From: a virus
Direction: 5' to 3' (one strand)
Virus record (IMG/VR): IMGVR_UViG_3300027714_000057
Span: 1-34,080 of that record
DNA length: 34,080 bases
This document shows positions 1-7,636 of this stretch, one piece after another (positions within the stretch are counted from its first letter, which is position 1; the number at the start of each line of letters is the position of its first letter). The position numbers and the translations under genes are program-made. Under the pieces are notes generated by a model. That model worked only from the letters and a program-made list of their open reading frames with translations, was not told where the DNA came from and searched no databases.

Positions 1-1249
1 CTGTTGTTGCTAATGTTGCAAGTCCTACTGCAATATTAGCACTACCATCAAATGAGGTTCCACCAATAGTTCTTGCGGTTGCCAGTGCAGTTGCGGTGTC
101 TGCATTACCCGTTACATCACCAGTTATATCACCAACAAATGCTGTTGAGGTGATACTAGTTGCACCAGTAACCACACCAGCGTCAATAATAATAGTACCA
201 TCAAGAACAATTTGTTGTCCAGCAAGTGGTGTAATTAACAAGTCAGTACCAGCAGTTGAACTTATTGTATTAGCGTTTATATTAAGATTATCTACTTGAA
301 GTGCAGTAAGAGTTCCTACTGAAGTAATTGCAGTTTGAGCTGCACCAGTAACAGTTGCAGCTGTACCAGATGCGTTTCCAGTTACGTTACCAGTTAATGC
401 ACCAGCAAATAATGTTGCAGTTAGTAAACCACTACTAGCATTAAAAGTTAAATTAGAACCACTCTTCGGAGGTAAATCACCTGTTGCCGCAGTTGCAAAT
501 AATGGAAAACAAGTAGTATCACTTGACTCATCTGCTACTGTAACAGCAGTACCAACAGATGCCAAAGCAACTGCGATATTTGCAGAACCATTAAATGATG
601 TTCCACCAATAGTTCTAGCAGTTGCAAGTGTAGTTGCTGTATCTGCATTACCTGTAACATCACCAGTTATATCACCAACAAATGCTGTTGATGTAATACT
701 TGTTGCACCTGTAACTACTCCAGCATCAATAATAATAGTACCATCAAGAACAATCTGTTGTCCTGATAATGGAGCAATCGTTAAATCTGTACCAGCAGTA
801 CTAGAAATAGCATTACCGTTGATATTAATATTATCTACTTGTAGTGCAGTTAGTGTTCCTACTGAAGTAATTGCAGTTTGAGCAGCTGTAGCAAGAGCGC
901 CTGTAATTGTTCCTGTTGTTGTTAGATTTTCATTACCAAAACTAATGGCCCCAGAACTATCTGTAATAGAACCAGCAGCTAATGCAAGAGTTCCAGCATT
1001 TAAAGTGGTTCCCGTCAAAGTCGTGATAGTAGCAGAAGTTTGTGTTCCTGCAACTACACCACTAATACTAGGGGCAGTTAATGATATTACAGATGCAGTT
1101 GCACTAATACCACTACTTAAAGACGATGTATCTCCTAATAGAGTATAAATCTCTAAAAAGTTATCATTAACTTTATCAGAAGCAGCACGTAAGGTATCAC
1201 CTGTACCATCATTTGCTGCGCCTCCTATTCCAAGTACTTGATTTGCCAT
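1..1249 (-). CDS. Tail-fibre-like protein C, 3' end outside window
   Basis: This is an open minus-strand frame of 416 complete codons that runs off the left edge, so the C-terminus is missing. The ATG at 1247-1249 follows an AGGAGA ribosome-binding site and a TATAAATA late promoter. Residues about 11-40 read NDGTGDTLRAASDKVNDNF followed by EIYTLLGD. From memory this matches the N-terminal baseplate-anchoring stretch of T4 gp9/gp10, and the fibre gene starting at 18210 carries the same motif. The rest is Ala/Thr/Gly/Ser-rich, with repeated blocks such as TSITSTAFVGDITGDVTGNADTA arranged as a tandem duplication of 181 residues. The composition fits a trimeric beta-structured fibre shaft. It lies directly after gp14, where T4 has other structural genes. 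I infer a late virion fibre attached to the baseplate; the receptor-binding tip lies outside the window. Confidence 0.8.
   Translation of the reverse strand, partial: MANQVLGIGGAANDGTGDTLRAASDKVNDNFLEIYTLLGDTSSLSSGISATASVISLTAPSISGVVAGTQTSATITTLTGTTLNAGTLALAAGSITDSSGAISFGNENLTTTGTITGALATAAQTAITSVGTLTALQVDNININGNAISSTAGTDLTIAPLSGQQIVLDGTIIIDAGVVTGATSITSTAFVGDITGDVTGNADTATTLATARTIGGTSFNGSANIAVALASVGTAVTVADESSDTTCFPLFATAATGDLPPKSGSNLTFNASSGLLTATLFAGALTGNVTGNASGTAATVTGAAQTAITSVGTLTALQVDNLNINANTISSTAGTDLLITPLAGQQIVLDGTIIIDAGVVTGATSITSTAFVGDITGDVTGNADTATALATARTIGGTSFDGSANIAVGLATLATT
120..760 (-). repeat. Tandem 543-bp duplication in fibre C
   Basis: The block around 121-212 recurs at 664-755, an offset of exactly 543 bp (181 codons). 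The two copies differ at scattered, mostly third-codon positions. Both encode the GDITGDVTGNADTATxLATARTIGGTSF stretch. The duplication keeps the frame and lengthens the fibre shaft. Confidence 0.75.
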
Positions 1250-1266
1250 CTATGTTCTCCTAACTC

Positions 1267-1274
1267 TATTTATA
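1267..1274 (-). promoter_or_regulatory. T4-type late promoter upstream of fibre C
   Basis: TATAAATA on the minus strand matches the T4 late promoter element recognised by the gp55 sigma factor. It lies between the gp14 stop and the fibre C start, 18 bp upstream of the ATG. Confidence 0.75.
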
Positions 1275-1275
1275 A

Positions 1276-2265
1276 TCATGTAGGATCACCAAATGGATTA
1301 GATTCTGTAAAGTCTAGAACTGTATCATCTAATGTATCAAACAATTCGTTCTGTGCAGTCTTATCATTAATGGTATCTCCAAGACTTCGTGCTTCTTCTT
1401 GTAGTAGATACTCTGCATTTCCAGTATCGGCAGAATTTTCGAGCAATATACTTTCTCCTGATGAAGATGAATCTGTACTAACTATTGTAGCATCTATCGT
1501 AACATCATCTACATCAATGTTATACAGTTCACTATCAATAGATAATGATTGTCCTACTTCAGATTCTTGTTCTAGAGTAAACTGAAAATTGAGTAAGTTA
1601 AGACTTAATGCATCTTCTATCGCATCTATATCATCTATACCAGTATTAAGTTCTTCAGAAGCATAATCAAACAGACGGCATCTTAATTTGTATACTGGGT
1701 TGCTGTCCAGTTGAAAGAACGGCTCATCATGATCTACAAAGTTAACTTGAAACATTTTTTTAAGTATTGGATGATAAATTGCATCACCCTCAAAAGGACG
1801 ATCTGAATCTGTTGCATCTGTTTCTGATATAATATAGAAATCACTTCCCTCTAAGTCTGTAGTTGTTAATGCAAGTGTACCAGCTTCTAAAAGAATAGAA
1901 CCACCCTCTTCTTCATCAGTTCCAGATTCTATTGTAATCTGTTTTGTAAGTTCTTGAAATCTTAATTTGTTTACTACAAAGGTTGCTTCACTTAAATTTT
2001 GTAAACCAAACTGATTCATTATATCTCGTTCACCCGCAAAACCACCGTCTGCATTTTCCATATACATTTCTATTTTTGATGCATCTTTAAATTTAGAGAG
2101 AGTGTCTCCACCAAGAACAGCGTCTTCTGCAACAATAGTACGATCCATATAAAAAACATCATGACCGTGTATCTGAATTGCTTCAGCTACTAAATTTGAA
2201 TATAAACTTTGTTCTGTTGATATTGCAGCAACATTACTAGTATGAAAGAAAGAATTTACAGCCAT
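1276..2265 (-). CDS. 14: Neck protein gp14
   Basis: The product is 329 aa, against 256 aa in T4. It is the head-tail neck protein that acts with gp13 to close the filled head and join the tail. The N-terminal half carries the conserved pattern of marine T4-like gp14: NSFFHTSN, then AIQIHGHDVFYMDR, SKFKDASKIEMYMEN, a D/G-rich turn and ATFVVNKLRFQEL. Residues about 115-165 and 240-300 are acidic and Ser/Glu-rich, with ILLE-type strands like those inserted in other wedge proteins here, which explains the extra length. The ribosome-binding site TAGGAT overlaps the end of gp13, so the two are probably translationally coupled. Assignment rests on these motifs and on gp13 immediately upstream. Confidence 0.88.
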   Translation of the reverse strand: MAVNSFFHTSNVAAISTEQSLYSNLVAEAIQIHGHDVFYMDRTIVAEDAVLGGDTLSKFKDASKIEMYMENADGGFAGERDIMNQFGLQNLSEATFVVNKLRFQELTKQITIESGTDEEEGGSILLEAGTLALTTTDLEGSDFYIISETDATDSDRPFEGDAIYHPILKKMFQVNFVDHDEPFFQLDSNPVYKLRCRLFDYASEELNTGIDDIDAIEDALSLNLLNFQFTLEQESEVGQSLSIDSELYNIDVDDVTIDATIVSTDSSSSGESILLENSADTGNAEYLLQEEARSLGDTINDKTAQNELFDTLDDTVLDFTESNPFGDPT

Positions 2266-2269
2266 ACTA

Positions 2270-3091
2270 TTATCCTACCATGTAACTAACTGGTAATTCA
2301 AATGCTAATTGAATCTGATCCTCTAGTTTTTGTTGTTCATCTATTGCTTGTGTGTAGATTGTTTCACCGTTCATGGTAACACCGCCCAACATAGCAACAC
2401 CACTAAACTTAGATAGGTTTGCTCCCCATTGTTTTTTAATTAATGAAGTTGCATACCTTTTGAGATATATGTCATCAAAGATATCAGTGTAAGATGTTGG
2501 ATCAACCTTACGATAACACTCTATGATTATAAACTCACTATCAGCTACAATTTTATTCTCCCAATCCATATCAATATAAAGACGGTTTTGGTGTTGATTA
2601 AAACGTATAGGTGTCTCACCTACAAGAATATGCTCAAGGAAATCTAAATTCTGCATTTGTAACTGATAGTTCATAACAGAAGTAGATGAGAAGTCATAGA
2701 GATCATTTAATCTTAATTGATAACGAACATCAAATAAACTTCCACCACCACCAGTATCAGTTAAAGGAAATACTCTTAGAATAGAAACAACAGATTGTGG
2801 AACAGGAATCCAGTTGTTACCTTCTTTCCATGTTGAAGATACAGAAGTATCTACTACATCCGTTGCCGTGGTTGAACTATTAGACCTTGCTCGTGTTATA
2901 TCAGCTTCTGTTACCAGATGTTTTAGATACATCTTTTCAATACCATCATAGTGATATTGTGCAAAATATTGCAAAGCTTCATCTATACGATCATCTACTT
3001 GATCATCTGATACGTTAATATCAATAACACCAGAACCAAGAGCTCTAAGACAGTAAGTTTTAAAGGTTGCTTTAGTAGAAGGTATAGCCAT
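2270..3091 (-). CDS. 13: Neck protein gp13
   Basis: The product is 273 aa, close to the T4 family length of about 300. gp13 forms the neck ring with gp14 after DNA packaging. Residues 1-60 show the recognisable gp13 start: KATFKTYCLRALGSGVIDIN, a DDQVDDRIDEALQYFAQYHYDG segment, then YLKHLVTEADI. The C-terminal half includes FNQHQNRLYIDMDW and a LKRYATSLIKKQWGANLSKF helix typical of the family. The start is clear, with AAAGGAG a few bases upstream and a TATAAATA late promoter 21 bp upstream. Four bases separate it from gp14. Confidence 0.9.
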   Translation of the reverse strand: MAIPSTKATFKTYCLRALGSGVIDINVSDDQVDDRIDEALQYFAQYHYDGIEKMYLKHLVTEADITRARSNSSTTATDVVDTSVSSTWKEGNNWIPVPQSVVSILRVFPLTDTGGGGSLFDVRYQLRLNDLYDFSSTSVMNYQLQMQNLDFLEHILVGETPIRFNQHQNRLYIDMDWENKIVADSEFIIIECYRKVDPTSYTDIFDDIYLKRYATSLIKKQWGANLSKFSGVAMLGGVTMNGETIYTQAIDEQQKLEDQIQLAFELPVSYMVG

Positions 3092-3111
3092 ATAATTAAC
3101 TCCTTTCTACA

Positions 3112-3119
3112 TATTTATA
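3112..3119 (-). promoter_or_regulatory. T4-type late promoter for gp13-gp14
   Basis: TATAAATA lies on the minus strand 21 bp upstream of the gp13 ATG and just after the end of the 785-aa adhesin gene. The downstream sequence holds the AAAGGAG ribosome-binding site. Confidence 0.8.
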
Positions 3120-3166
3120 AGAGTAACCATCTTGTTGACTAATTATCATATTAAGAACTTGATAAT

Positions 3167-5524
3167 TTATCTGGCCCGAGACTGGGAAACGCCTACCCCA
3201 CCGAATGGAGCTTCTCCCCAAGCACTAAATAGATTTTTTGCTACATTACCGTTTATGTCGGCCGCCGATTCCCTCAATTTAAAGCCATTAGATAATATGT
3301 CGATATCGATCAGATCTGTTTCCATAACCACATTCCGACCAAAATTAAGTCCGTCTGTCACTGTGTTAAAAGGATTTTGACCTGTATCGTACCAGTATCC
3401 GTTTCTATTACCATCAAATCTTCTTATGAAAATAGCTCTTGGCCGAAAACCGCAAAACACAAAAGTTCCATTAGCAGAAGCATTACCTACGTAATTCCCA
3501 TGCTTCTGATACCCAGGAACATCAGCATATAAGTAGGCTAAATAGGTTCCATCTTCAGTATTGCCAGCGTTATCAACAACAAAAACACTGGCGTTATGAG
3601 TTGCAGCAAAATAAGAACTAGAACTTGATTCAACAGAACTTTGAACACTGCCAGGTTCACTAATCGGAATATTAAAATTATCACCTGTTAGGGCTGTATG
3701 CCATGCGAAGGTAGCCGCGCCAGTGTCTCGCCGCATTACCATAATAAAGCCAGGCTTTACCCCTAAACTGTGCGAAATCGACTGAGTTGCGCTGTCATTT
3801 CCAGTATAGAGCACGATATCAAAACCTTCAGTCGCGCCCTCTTTGAATCCCACTAACGTATTTGGGCTTGTATTAGTATTATATTGTCCATCAGTGCCAA
3901 GAGTAACGCCGTCAGCGTCAAAAGATTTGACGCCTTGTGCTACTGTACTTTCTCCAGCAGCCGTATTCATTGGCATTTCTTTTGTAGCACCTCGAATGGT
4001 ATCTACAAAATTCCAGTCAGAAGAACCGCTATGATCTCGTACCCAAACTGCGTTAGGAGATAGTGCTGTATTGCCTCCAAATGCGCGAGCGTTTTCTGAT
4101 CCTGTGCCAGTAAAAGTCTGAACGTTCATTGCCGCGCTTGGGTCTTTGATTGCTGGTTCGGGCAAATTAGCGGTGCATAAAGCTAGATACCCAGACGGTG
4201 GCGCATATTTAAAATCTCCAAAACCATTTCCGTCAGATTCGCCGCCTTCTCCGTCGATAGGAGATGTGCCAAAGTTGGCTTGGACAATGGCAGAAGTTCC
4301 GGTGGTGAAATACCAAGTTTGGCCAGCCTCTAAATCAGTCACTGCTATTTTTGATGAATTGTTAATAAAAAATTCTAAATTTAAACCGTCGAGATCAACA
4401 GCCATGCTGACAACGTCATCTGCACTTATATTGCCGAGGTTAGAGGTTGTGATGGCACCGTCTTTCCAGTAGCGACCGCTTGAATCGTAGCCTCTACCTT
4501 CTCCATCAAGTGAAAATTGAAAGTTTAATGTAGTCGAATCTTTGGCTAACATGACCATTGCTGTTGAAGAGATAGTGGTAGGGACAAACTCAGCATACCA
4601 TTTTCCTGAAGTCATACCAAACGGGGATGCGTTATTTTGTGTCAATGATACAGTACCCCCGTTTCCTACAGTTCCAACAGTGCCACTGTTTAAAATTATT
4701 TTACTTAGAGTAGCAAAATTTGATGACCCTGAATCAGCATTGTCAGCTGGAGAATCTTTTATTGTGTCGTTATCAGCAATTCCTGACGCAGCCCAATGAT
4801 TTGCTTCTCCACTGGTGTCAGTTCCTGGCCCGTTACCTACCGATTCAAGAATTTTCATTTCCAAATAATAGCCATTGTCGCCAAACGTAAGCGATTGATC
4901 TTCTATGGAGATAGCTCTCCACCCCCCATTTGAATCGAATTCGCCAAAGCTGTTGGCTAGTAATCCTTGGCCATCAATCCACACAATCTCTGCCATAAGA
5001 CCATTATAGAAATTACCTCCATTATGATCCTCTCCAATTTTATGAGCGCAAGCAGAGTTCCAACCAGGCACATCTGCCCCAGAATCGGGTTGGTTGTCGG
5101 TTGAGAAAGAAGTGATTCTCACGCCGTTAACGAATATTTGGCTTCGATTGCCATTTCCTCGGCTCGTATCCATTGACCAGACAAAATTATACCAACCAGT
5201 TGGGTCTAGGAATTTTTGAGTGGTAACTTGATTCACCGTTCCAGTCGCATCGACAAAACTTAGATTTCCAGCTGCTAAGAATTGCATTTGATGATCGTTA
5301 CCATCGGTGCAAGAAAACATCTTAACGTTCGTTAATAACTCCGTTCTTTTAGTCCACCAACTAAGAGTAAATGCTTTTTGAGAAGTTGGAGTTCCAAACG
5401 TCAAATCCATATGAGCAGAATCAGGTGGATTAAATCGAAGAGAATTTGAAACTGCATAACCGCCAGCTGATGGGGGAGTACTGGCAGTACCAAAACCAAG
5501 GACATTATATCCAAAACTTGTCAT
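3167..5524 (-). CDS. Lectin/SPRY-like tail adhesin, compositionally foreign
   Basis: This 785-aa protein looks like a receptor-binding or tail-fibre-tip protein. Residues about 35-200 resemble a LamG/concanavalin-A jelly roll (SLRFNPPDSAHMDLTF, FTLSWWTKR, WYNFVWSMDTSRGNG, IFVNGVRITSF, GLMAEIVWIDGQ). Residues about 285-430 resemble a SPRY-type beta-sandwich (GMTSGKWYAEF, FSLDGEGRGYDSSGRYWKDG, VSMAVDLDGLNLEFFINN). Residues about 470-770 form a third beta-rich module (NAVWVRDHSGSSDWNFVDT, FDIVLYTGNDSATQSISHSLG, GYWYDTGQNPFNTVTDGLNFG), which I recall from marine phage tail proteins under a DUF7483-type name. G+C is visibly higher than in its neighbours (line 3181-3240 is about 48%, against about 30% at 8101-8160), suggesting recent acquisition. 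It starts 12 bp after fibre B with AAGGA upstream, so it is probably co-transcribed. The role is inferred from domains and position. Confidence 0.75.
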   Translation of the reverse strand: MTSFGYNVLGFGTASTPPSAGGYAVSNSLRFNPPDSAHMDLTFGTPTSQKAFTLSWWTKRTELLTNVKMFSCTDGNDHQMQFLAAGNLSFVDATGTVNQVTTQKFLDPTGWYNFVWSMDTSRGNGNRSQIFVNGVRITSFSTDNQPDSGADVPGWNSACAHKIGEDHNGGNFYNGLMAEIVWIDGQGLLANSFGEFDSNGGWRAISIEDQSLTFGDNGYYLEMKILESVGNGPGTDTSGEANHWAASGIADNDTIKDSPADNADSGSSNFATLSKIILNSGTVGTVGNGGTVSLTQNNASPFGMTSGKWYAEFVPTTISSTAMVMLAKDSTTLNFQFSLDGEGRGYDSSGRYWKDGAITTSNLGNISADDVVSMAVDLDGLNLEFFINNSSKIAVTDLEAGQTWYFTTGTSAIVQANFGTSPIDGEGGESDGNGFGDFKYAPPSGYLALCTANLPEPAIKDPSAAMNVQTFTGTGSENARAFGGNTALSPNAVWVRDHSGSSDWNFVDTIRGATKEMPMNTAAGESTVAQGVKSFDADGVTLGTDGQYNTNTSPNTLVGFKEGATEGFDIVLYTGNDSATQSISHSLGVKPGFIMVMRRDTGAATFAWHTALTGDNFNIPISEPGSVQSSVESSSSSYFAATHNASVFVVDNAGNTEDGTYLAYLYADVPGYQKHGNYVGNASANGTFVFCGFRPRAIFIRRFDGNRNGYWYDTGQNPFNTVTDGLNFGRNVVMETDLIDIDILSNGFKLRESAADINGNVAKNLFSAWGEAPFGGVGVSQSRAR

Positions 5525-5536
5525 GTTTTATTTTCC

Positions 5537-7405
5537 TTAAGCGTCATTTGCAGCATCAGTAGTAAAGAATAGTTTTATACCTATAAGTCGTGCGTCACCA
5601 GCTTGATTGTCAGCAGATACATCTCTAGCTATTTGAAAGAAACAACAATCTGCAACAGCAGGAGAACCTGCAATTGTTATTGCACCACTTTCTACTGAAA
5701 CCATTAAATCATTTGATGTACCACTATGTGCAAGTGCAGTAGTAACAACAGCAGTACCAAATGCTGTATTAATAGTATCATCACTTGACATAGCAATACC
5801 GCTTAATGCCCATGCAACTGTTCCTGTGTTAGTACCTGTTACTGTCCAAAAAGGTTGAAAAGTAACTGTTCCTTCATTCCACGATTTAGGAAATGCTATA
5901 CTAAATTGTGCAAAATCATCTGCCCCTGTTGCAAAATCTAATACTTTTAGATCAGGTCTTAATGCAGTTGTTTCTACTTGAGTTATATCAGAGCATGGAT
6001 TAGTTGTACTTGGATACATAGCAGCAGATGGAACCCATATAGATTCTTTTCCAACAGTTTTTATAACTGCACTAGCTACAGTTGCACCAGCAGTATCAAG
6101 GTCTACTGTACCATCTGCAGCAATTGCAATCGCACCAGCAGTAGTAGCAGTACCAATAGTACAAGCGTCTTTGAGTAGTATGTCATCAACAAAGGTTACT
6201 ATACCTGTTGATGCAATTGTAATAGCAGAAGTTGAACTAGTAACACCGATTGTTGCAGCATCCTTTAGAATAATATCATCAACGAATGTTACAATACCAC
6301 TTGATGCAATTGTAATAGCAGTTGTAGCAGAAGCTGCTCCTATGGTTCCACCATCTTTAATAAGAATATCATCTACAAAGGTAACGATACCACCAGAACT
6401 AATCGTCATAGCAGTTGCAGCACCAGCACTACCTATAGTACCAGCATTTTTTACAAGGATATCATCTACAAAGGTAACGATACCACCAGATGAAATTGTC
6501 ATTGCAGTCGGTGCAGAAGCAGTACCAATTGTACCACCGTCTTTAATTGTAATATCATCTACAAAAGAAACAATACCAGTAGAAGCAATTGTGATAGCAG
6601 AGGTTGAACTTGCAACACCAATCGTTGCGGCATCCTTCAAAATTAAATCGTCTACAAGGGTTACAATACCAGTAGAAGCAATTGTGATAGCAGAGGTTGA
6701 ACTTGCAACACCAATTGTTGCAGCGTCCTTTAAAACAATATCATCAACGAAAGTAACGATACCTGTAGATGCAATTTGCATTGCGGCTGTTGAAGAAGCA
6801 GAACCAATATTACCATTATCAGGAAGTAACACACCACCATCAGCAGAAAGCGTAATAGTAGTTGCAGAGATTGCTCCGTTAAATATTGCTTTACCAGCAT
6901 CACTCATATCAAGAGTAAGAGCAGTTATATCAGTAGTATTATCTGTACCTTTAAAGATAATATCTGTATCACCAGCCTGTGCATCAATAGTAATATTACC
7001 AGCTGAAGTAGCAATACTTACAGCAGCATCACCGGCAGAAATATTATCTGCGGCCGGAGCTCCAACTCCCAAATTTGCTGGAGTGATTTTTTTAAGAACA
7101 CCACCATCATTGATAAGAATATGATCAGCGTCAGAAACACTAGTTGATGTAGTACCAACTGCCGCATTACCAGTAGTAATAAGTGTGCCTGTAATATCAG
7201 GAATTGTGATTGTACGGTCACTAGTAGGATCAGTTGCAAGAAGAGTTGTCTCATTTGCATCAGCAGTAGAACCCTCAAAAACAATTGAAGATACAAACTG
7301 ATTACCTCCAGCAATACCATCAACATCACTTATTAGGTTGTTAAACTGAACTCTCAGTTCTTCTAGACTGTCACTAGGTAGAATTGCACTTGCTTCGATT
7401 GCCAT
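5537..7405 (-). CDS. Repeat-rich tail-fibre protein B
   Basis: This 622-aa protein is a likely trimeric fibre shaft. Residues 1-45 (SDSLEELRVQFNNLISDVDG) form a possible helical attachment segment, and residues 60-195 are Thr/Ala/Asp-rich beta sequence. Residues 199-446 hold eight copies of a 31-residue repeat of the type TIGVASSTSAITIASTGIVT followed by FVDDIxLKDA; the last copy is degenerate. Residues about 450-622 form a globular end (ESIWVPSAAMYPSTTNPCSD, PKSWNEGTVTFQPFWTVTGTNTG, CCFFQIARDVSADNQAGDARLIGIKLFF) common to marine phage fibres. The ATG overlaps the stop of the 76-aa gene by one base (TAATG), so translation is coupled. The G+C-rich adhesin follows directly; fibre and adhesin probably form one receptor-recognition unit. 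Confidence 0.8.
   Translation of the reverse strand: MAIEASAILPSDSLEELRVQFNNLISDVDGIAGGNQFVSSIVFEGSTADANETTLLATDPTSDRTITIPDITGTLITTGNAAVGTTSTSVSDADHILINDGGVLKKITPANLGVGAPAADNISAGDAAVSIATSAGNITIDAQAGDTDIIFKGTDNTTDITALTLDMSDAGKAIFNGAISATTITLSADGGVLLPDNGNIGSASSTAAMQIASTGIVTFVDDIVLKDAATIGVASSTSAITIASTGIVTLVDDLILKDAATIGVASSTSAITIASTGIVSFVDDITIKDGGTIGTASAPTAMTISSGGIVTFVDDILVKNAGTIGSAGAATAMTISSGGIVTFVDDILIKDGGTIGAASATTAITIASSGIVTFVDDIILKDAATIGVTSSTSAITIASTGIVTFVDDILLKDACTIGTATTAGAIAIAADGTVDLDTAGATVASAVIKTVGKESIWVPSAAMYPSTTNPCSDITQVETTALRPDLKVLDFATGADDFAQFSIAFPKSWNEGTVTFQPFWTVTGTNTGTVAWALSGIAMSSDDTINTAFGTAVVTTALAHSGTSNDLMVSVESGAITIAGSPAVADCCFFQIARDVSADNQAGDARLIGIKLFFTTDAANDA
6068..6811 (-). repeat. 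Eight tandem 93-bp coding repeats in fibre B
   Basis: The period is 93 bp (31 codons): the same string lies at 6571 and 6664. Copies 2, 3 and 7 are nearly identical at the DNA level, copies 4-6 diverge, and copy 8 is degenerate. The same unit occurs about four times in fibre A at 17398-17769. One 41-bp stretch (6705-6745) is identical to 17663-17703. Confidence 0.9.
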
Positions 7406-7635
7406 TATTGATTACCCACTAACTTTTTTAAGAGAGATTTTATTTCATACATCTCTGACTTTAATGTATTTATATCTCTTGTGGTGTCTCTTATTGTATC
7501 TCTTGCTTTTTGTGCTTCTGAAGCTCTTTGTTTTGCTCTATCATAAGCACCACGATTACGATTTACTATTGCACCAGAATTTATATCCCTAGATAAATCA
7601 GGATGTCCTTCTACCTTAATAAATTTACTTTCCAT
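7405..7635 (-). CDS. Small coiled-coil virion-block protein
   Basis: This 76-aa protein has no function I can name. The start ESKFIKVEGHPDLSRDINSG followed by AIVNRNRGAYDRA resembles a small protein common in T4-like cyanophages and other marine myoviruses. Residues 32-74 are charged and heptad-like (RAKQRASEAQKARDTIRDTT, then INTLKSEMYEIKSLLKKL), predicting a helical coiled coil. It is sandwiched between the DUF4815-like protein (one base apart) and fibre B (1-bp TAATG overlap). It could help attach or assemble the fibre, but that is inference from position only. Confidence 0.75.
   Translation of the reverse strand: MESKFIKVEGHPDLSRDINSGAIVNRNRGAYDRAKQRASEAQKARDTIRDTTRDINTLKSEMYEIKSLLKKLVGNQ
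7467..7474 (-). promoter_or_regulatory. Possible late promoter inside the 76-aa gene
   Basis: TATAAATA lies on the minus strand 62 bp upstream of the fibre B ATG, within the coding sequence of the 76-aa gene. Its position would allow separate late expression of fibre B and the adhesin. Being inside a gene, it could also be chance. Confidence 0.5.
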
Positions 7636-7636
7636 C

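Noticed and set aside
6068-6811. Regular repeats considered as a CRISPR array
   Set aside because: The 93-bp units are wholly coding, diverge along their length and have no constant-repeat/variable-spacer structure.
6171-7124. Long plus-strand frame (317 codons) opposite fibre B
   Set aside because: It is the antisense of the 93-bp repeats, with Val/Ile/Pro/Ala-only composition, no ribosome-binding site and no promoter. The minus-strand protein explains it.
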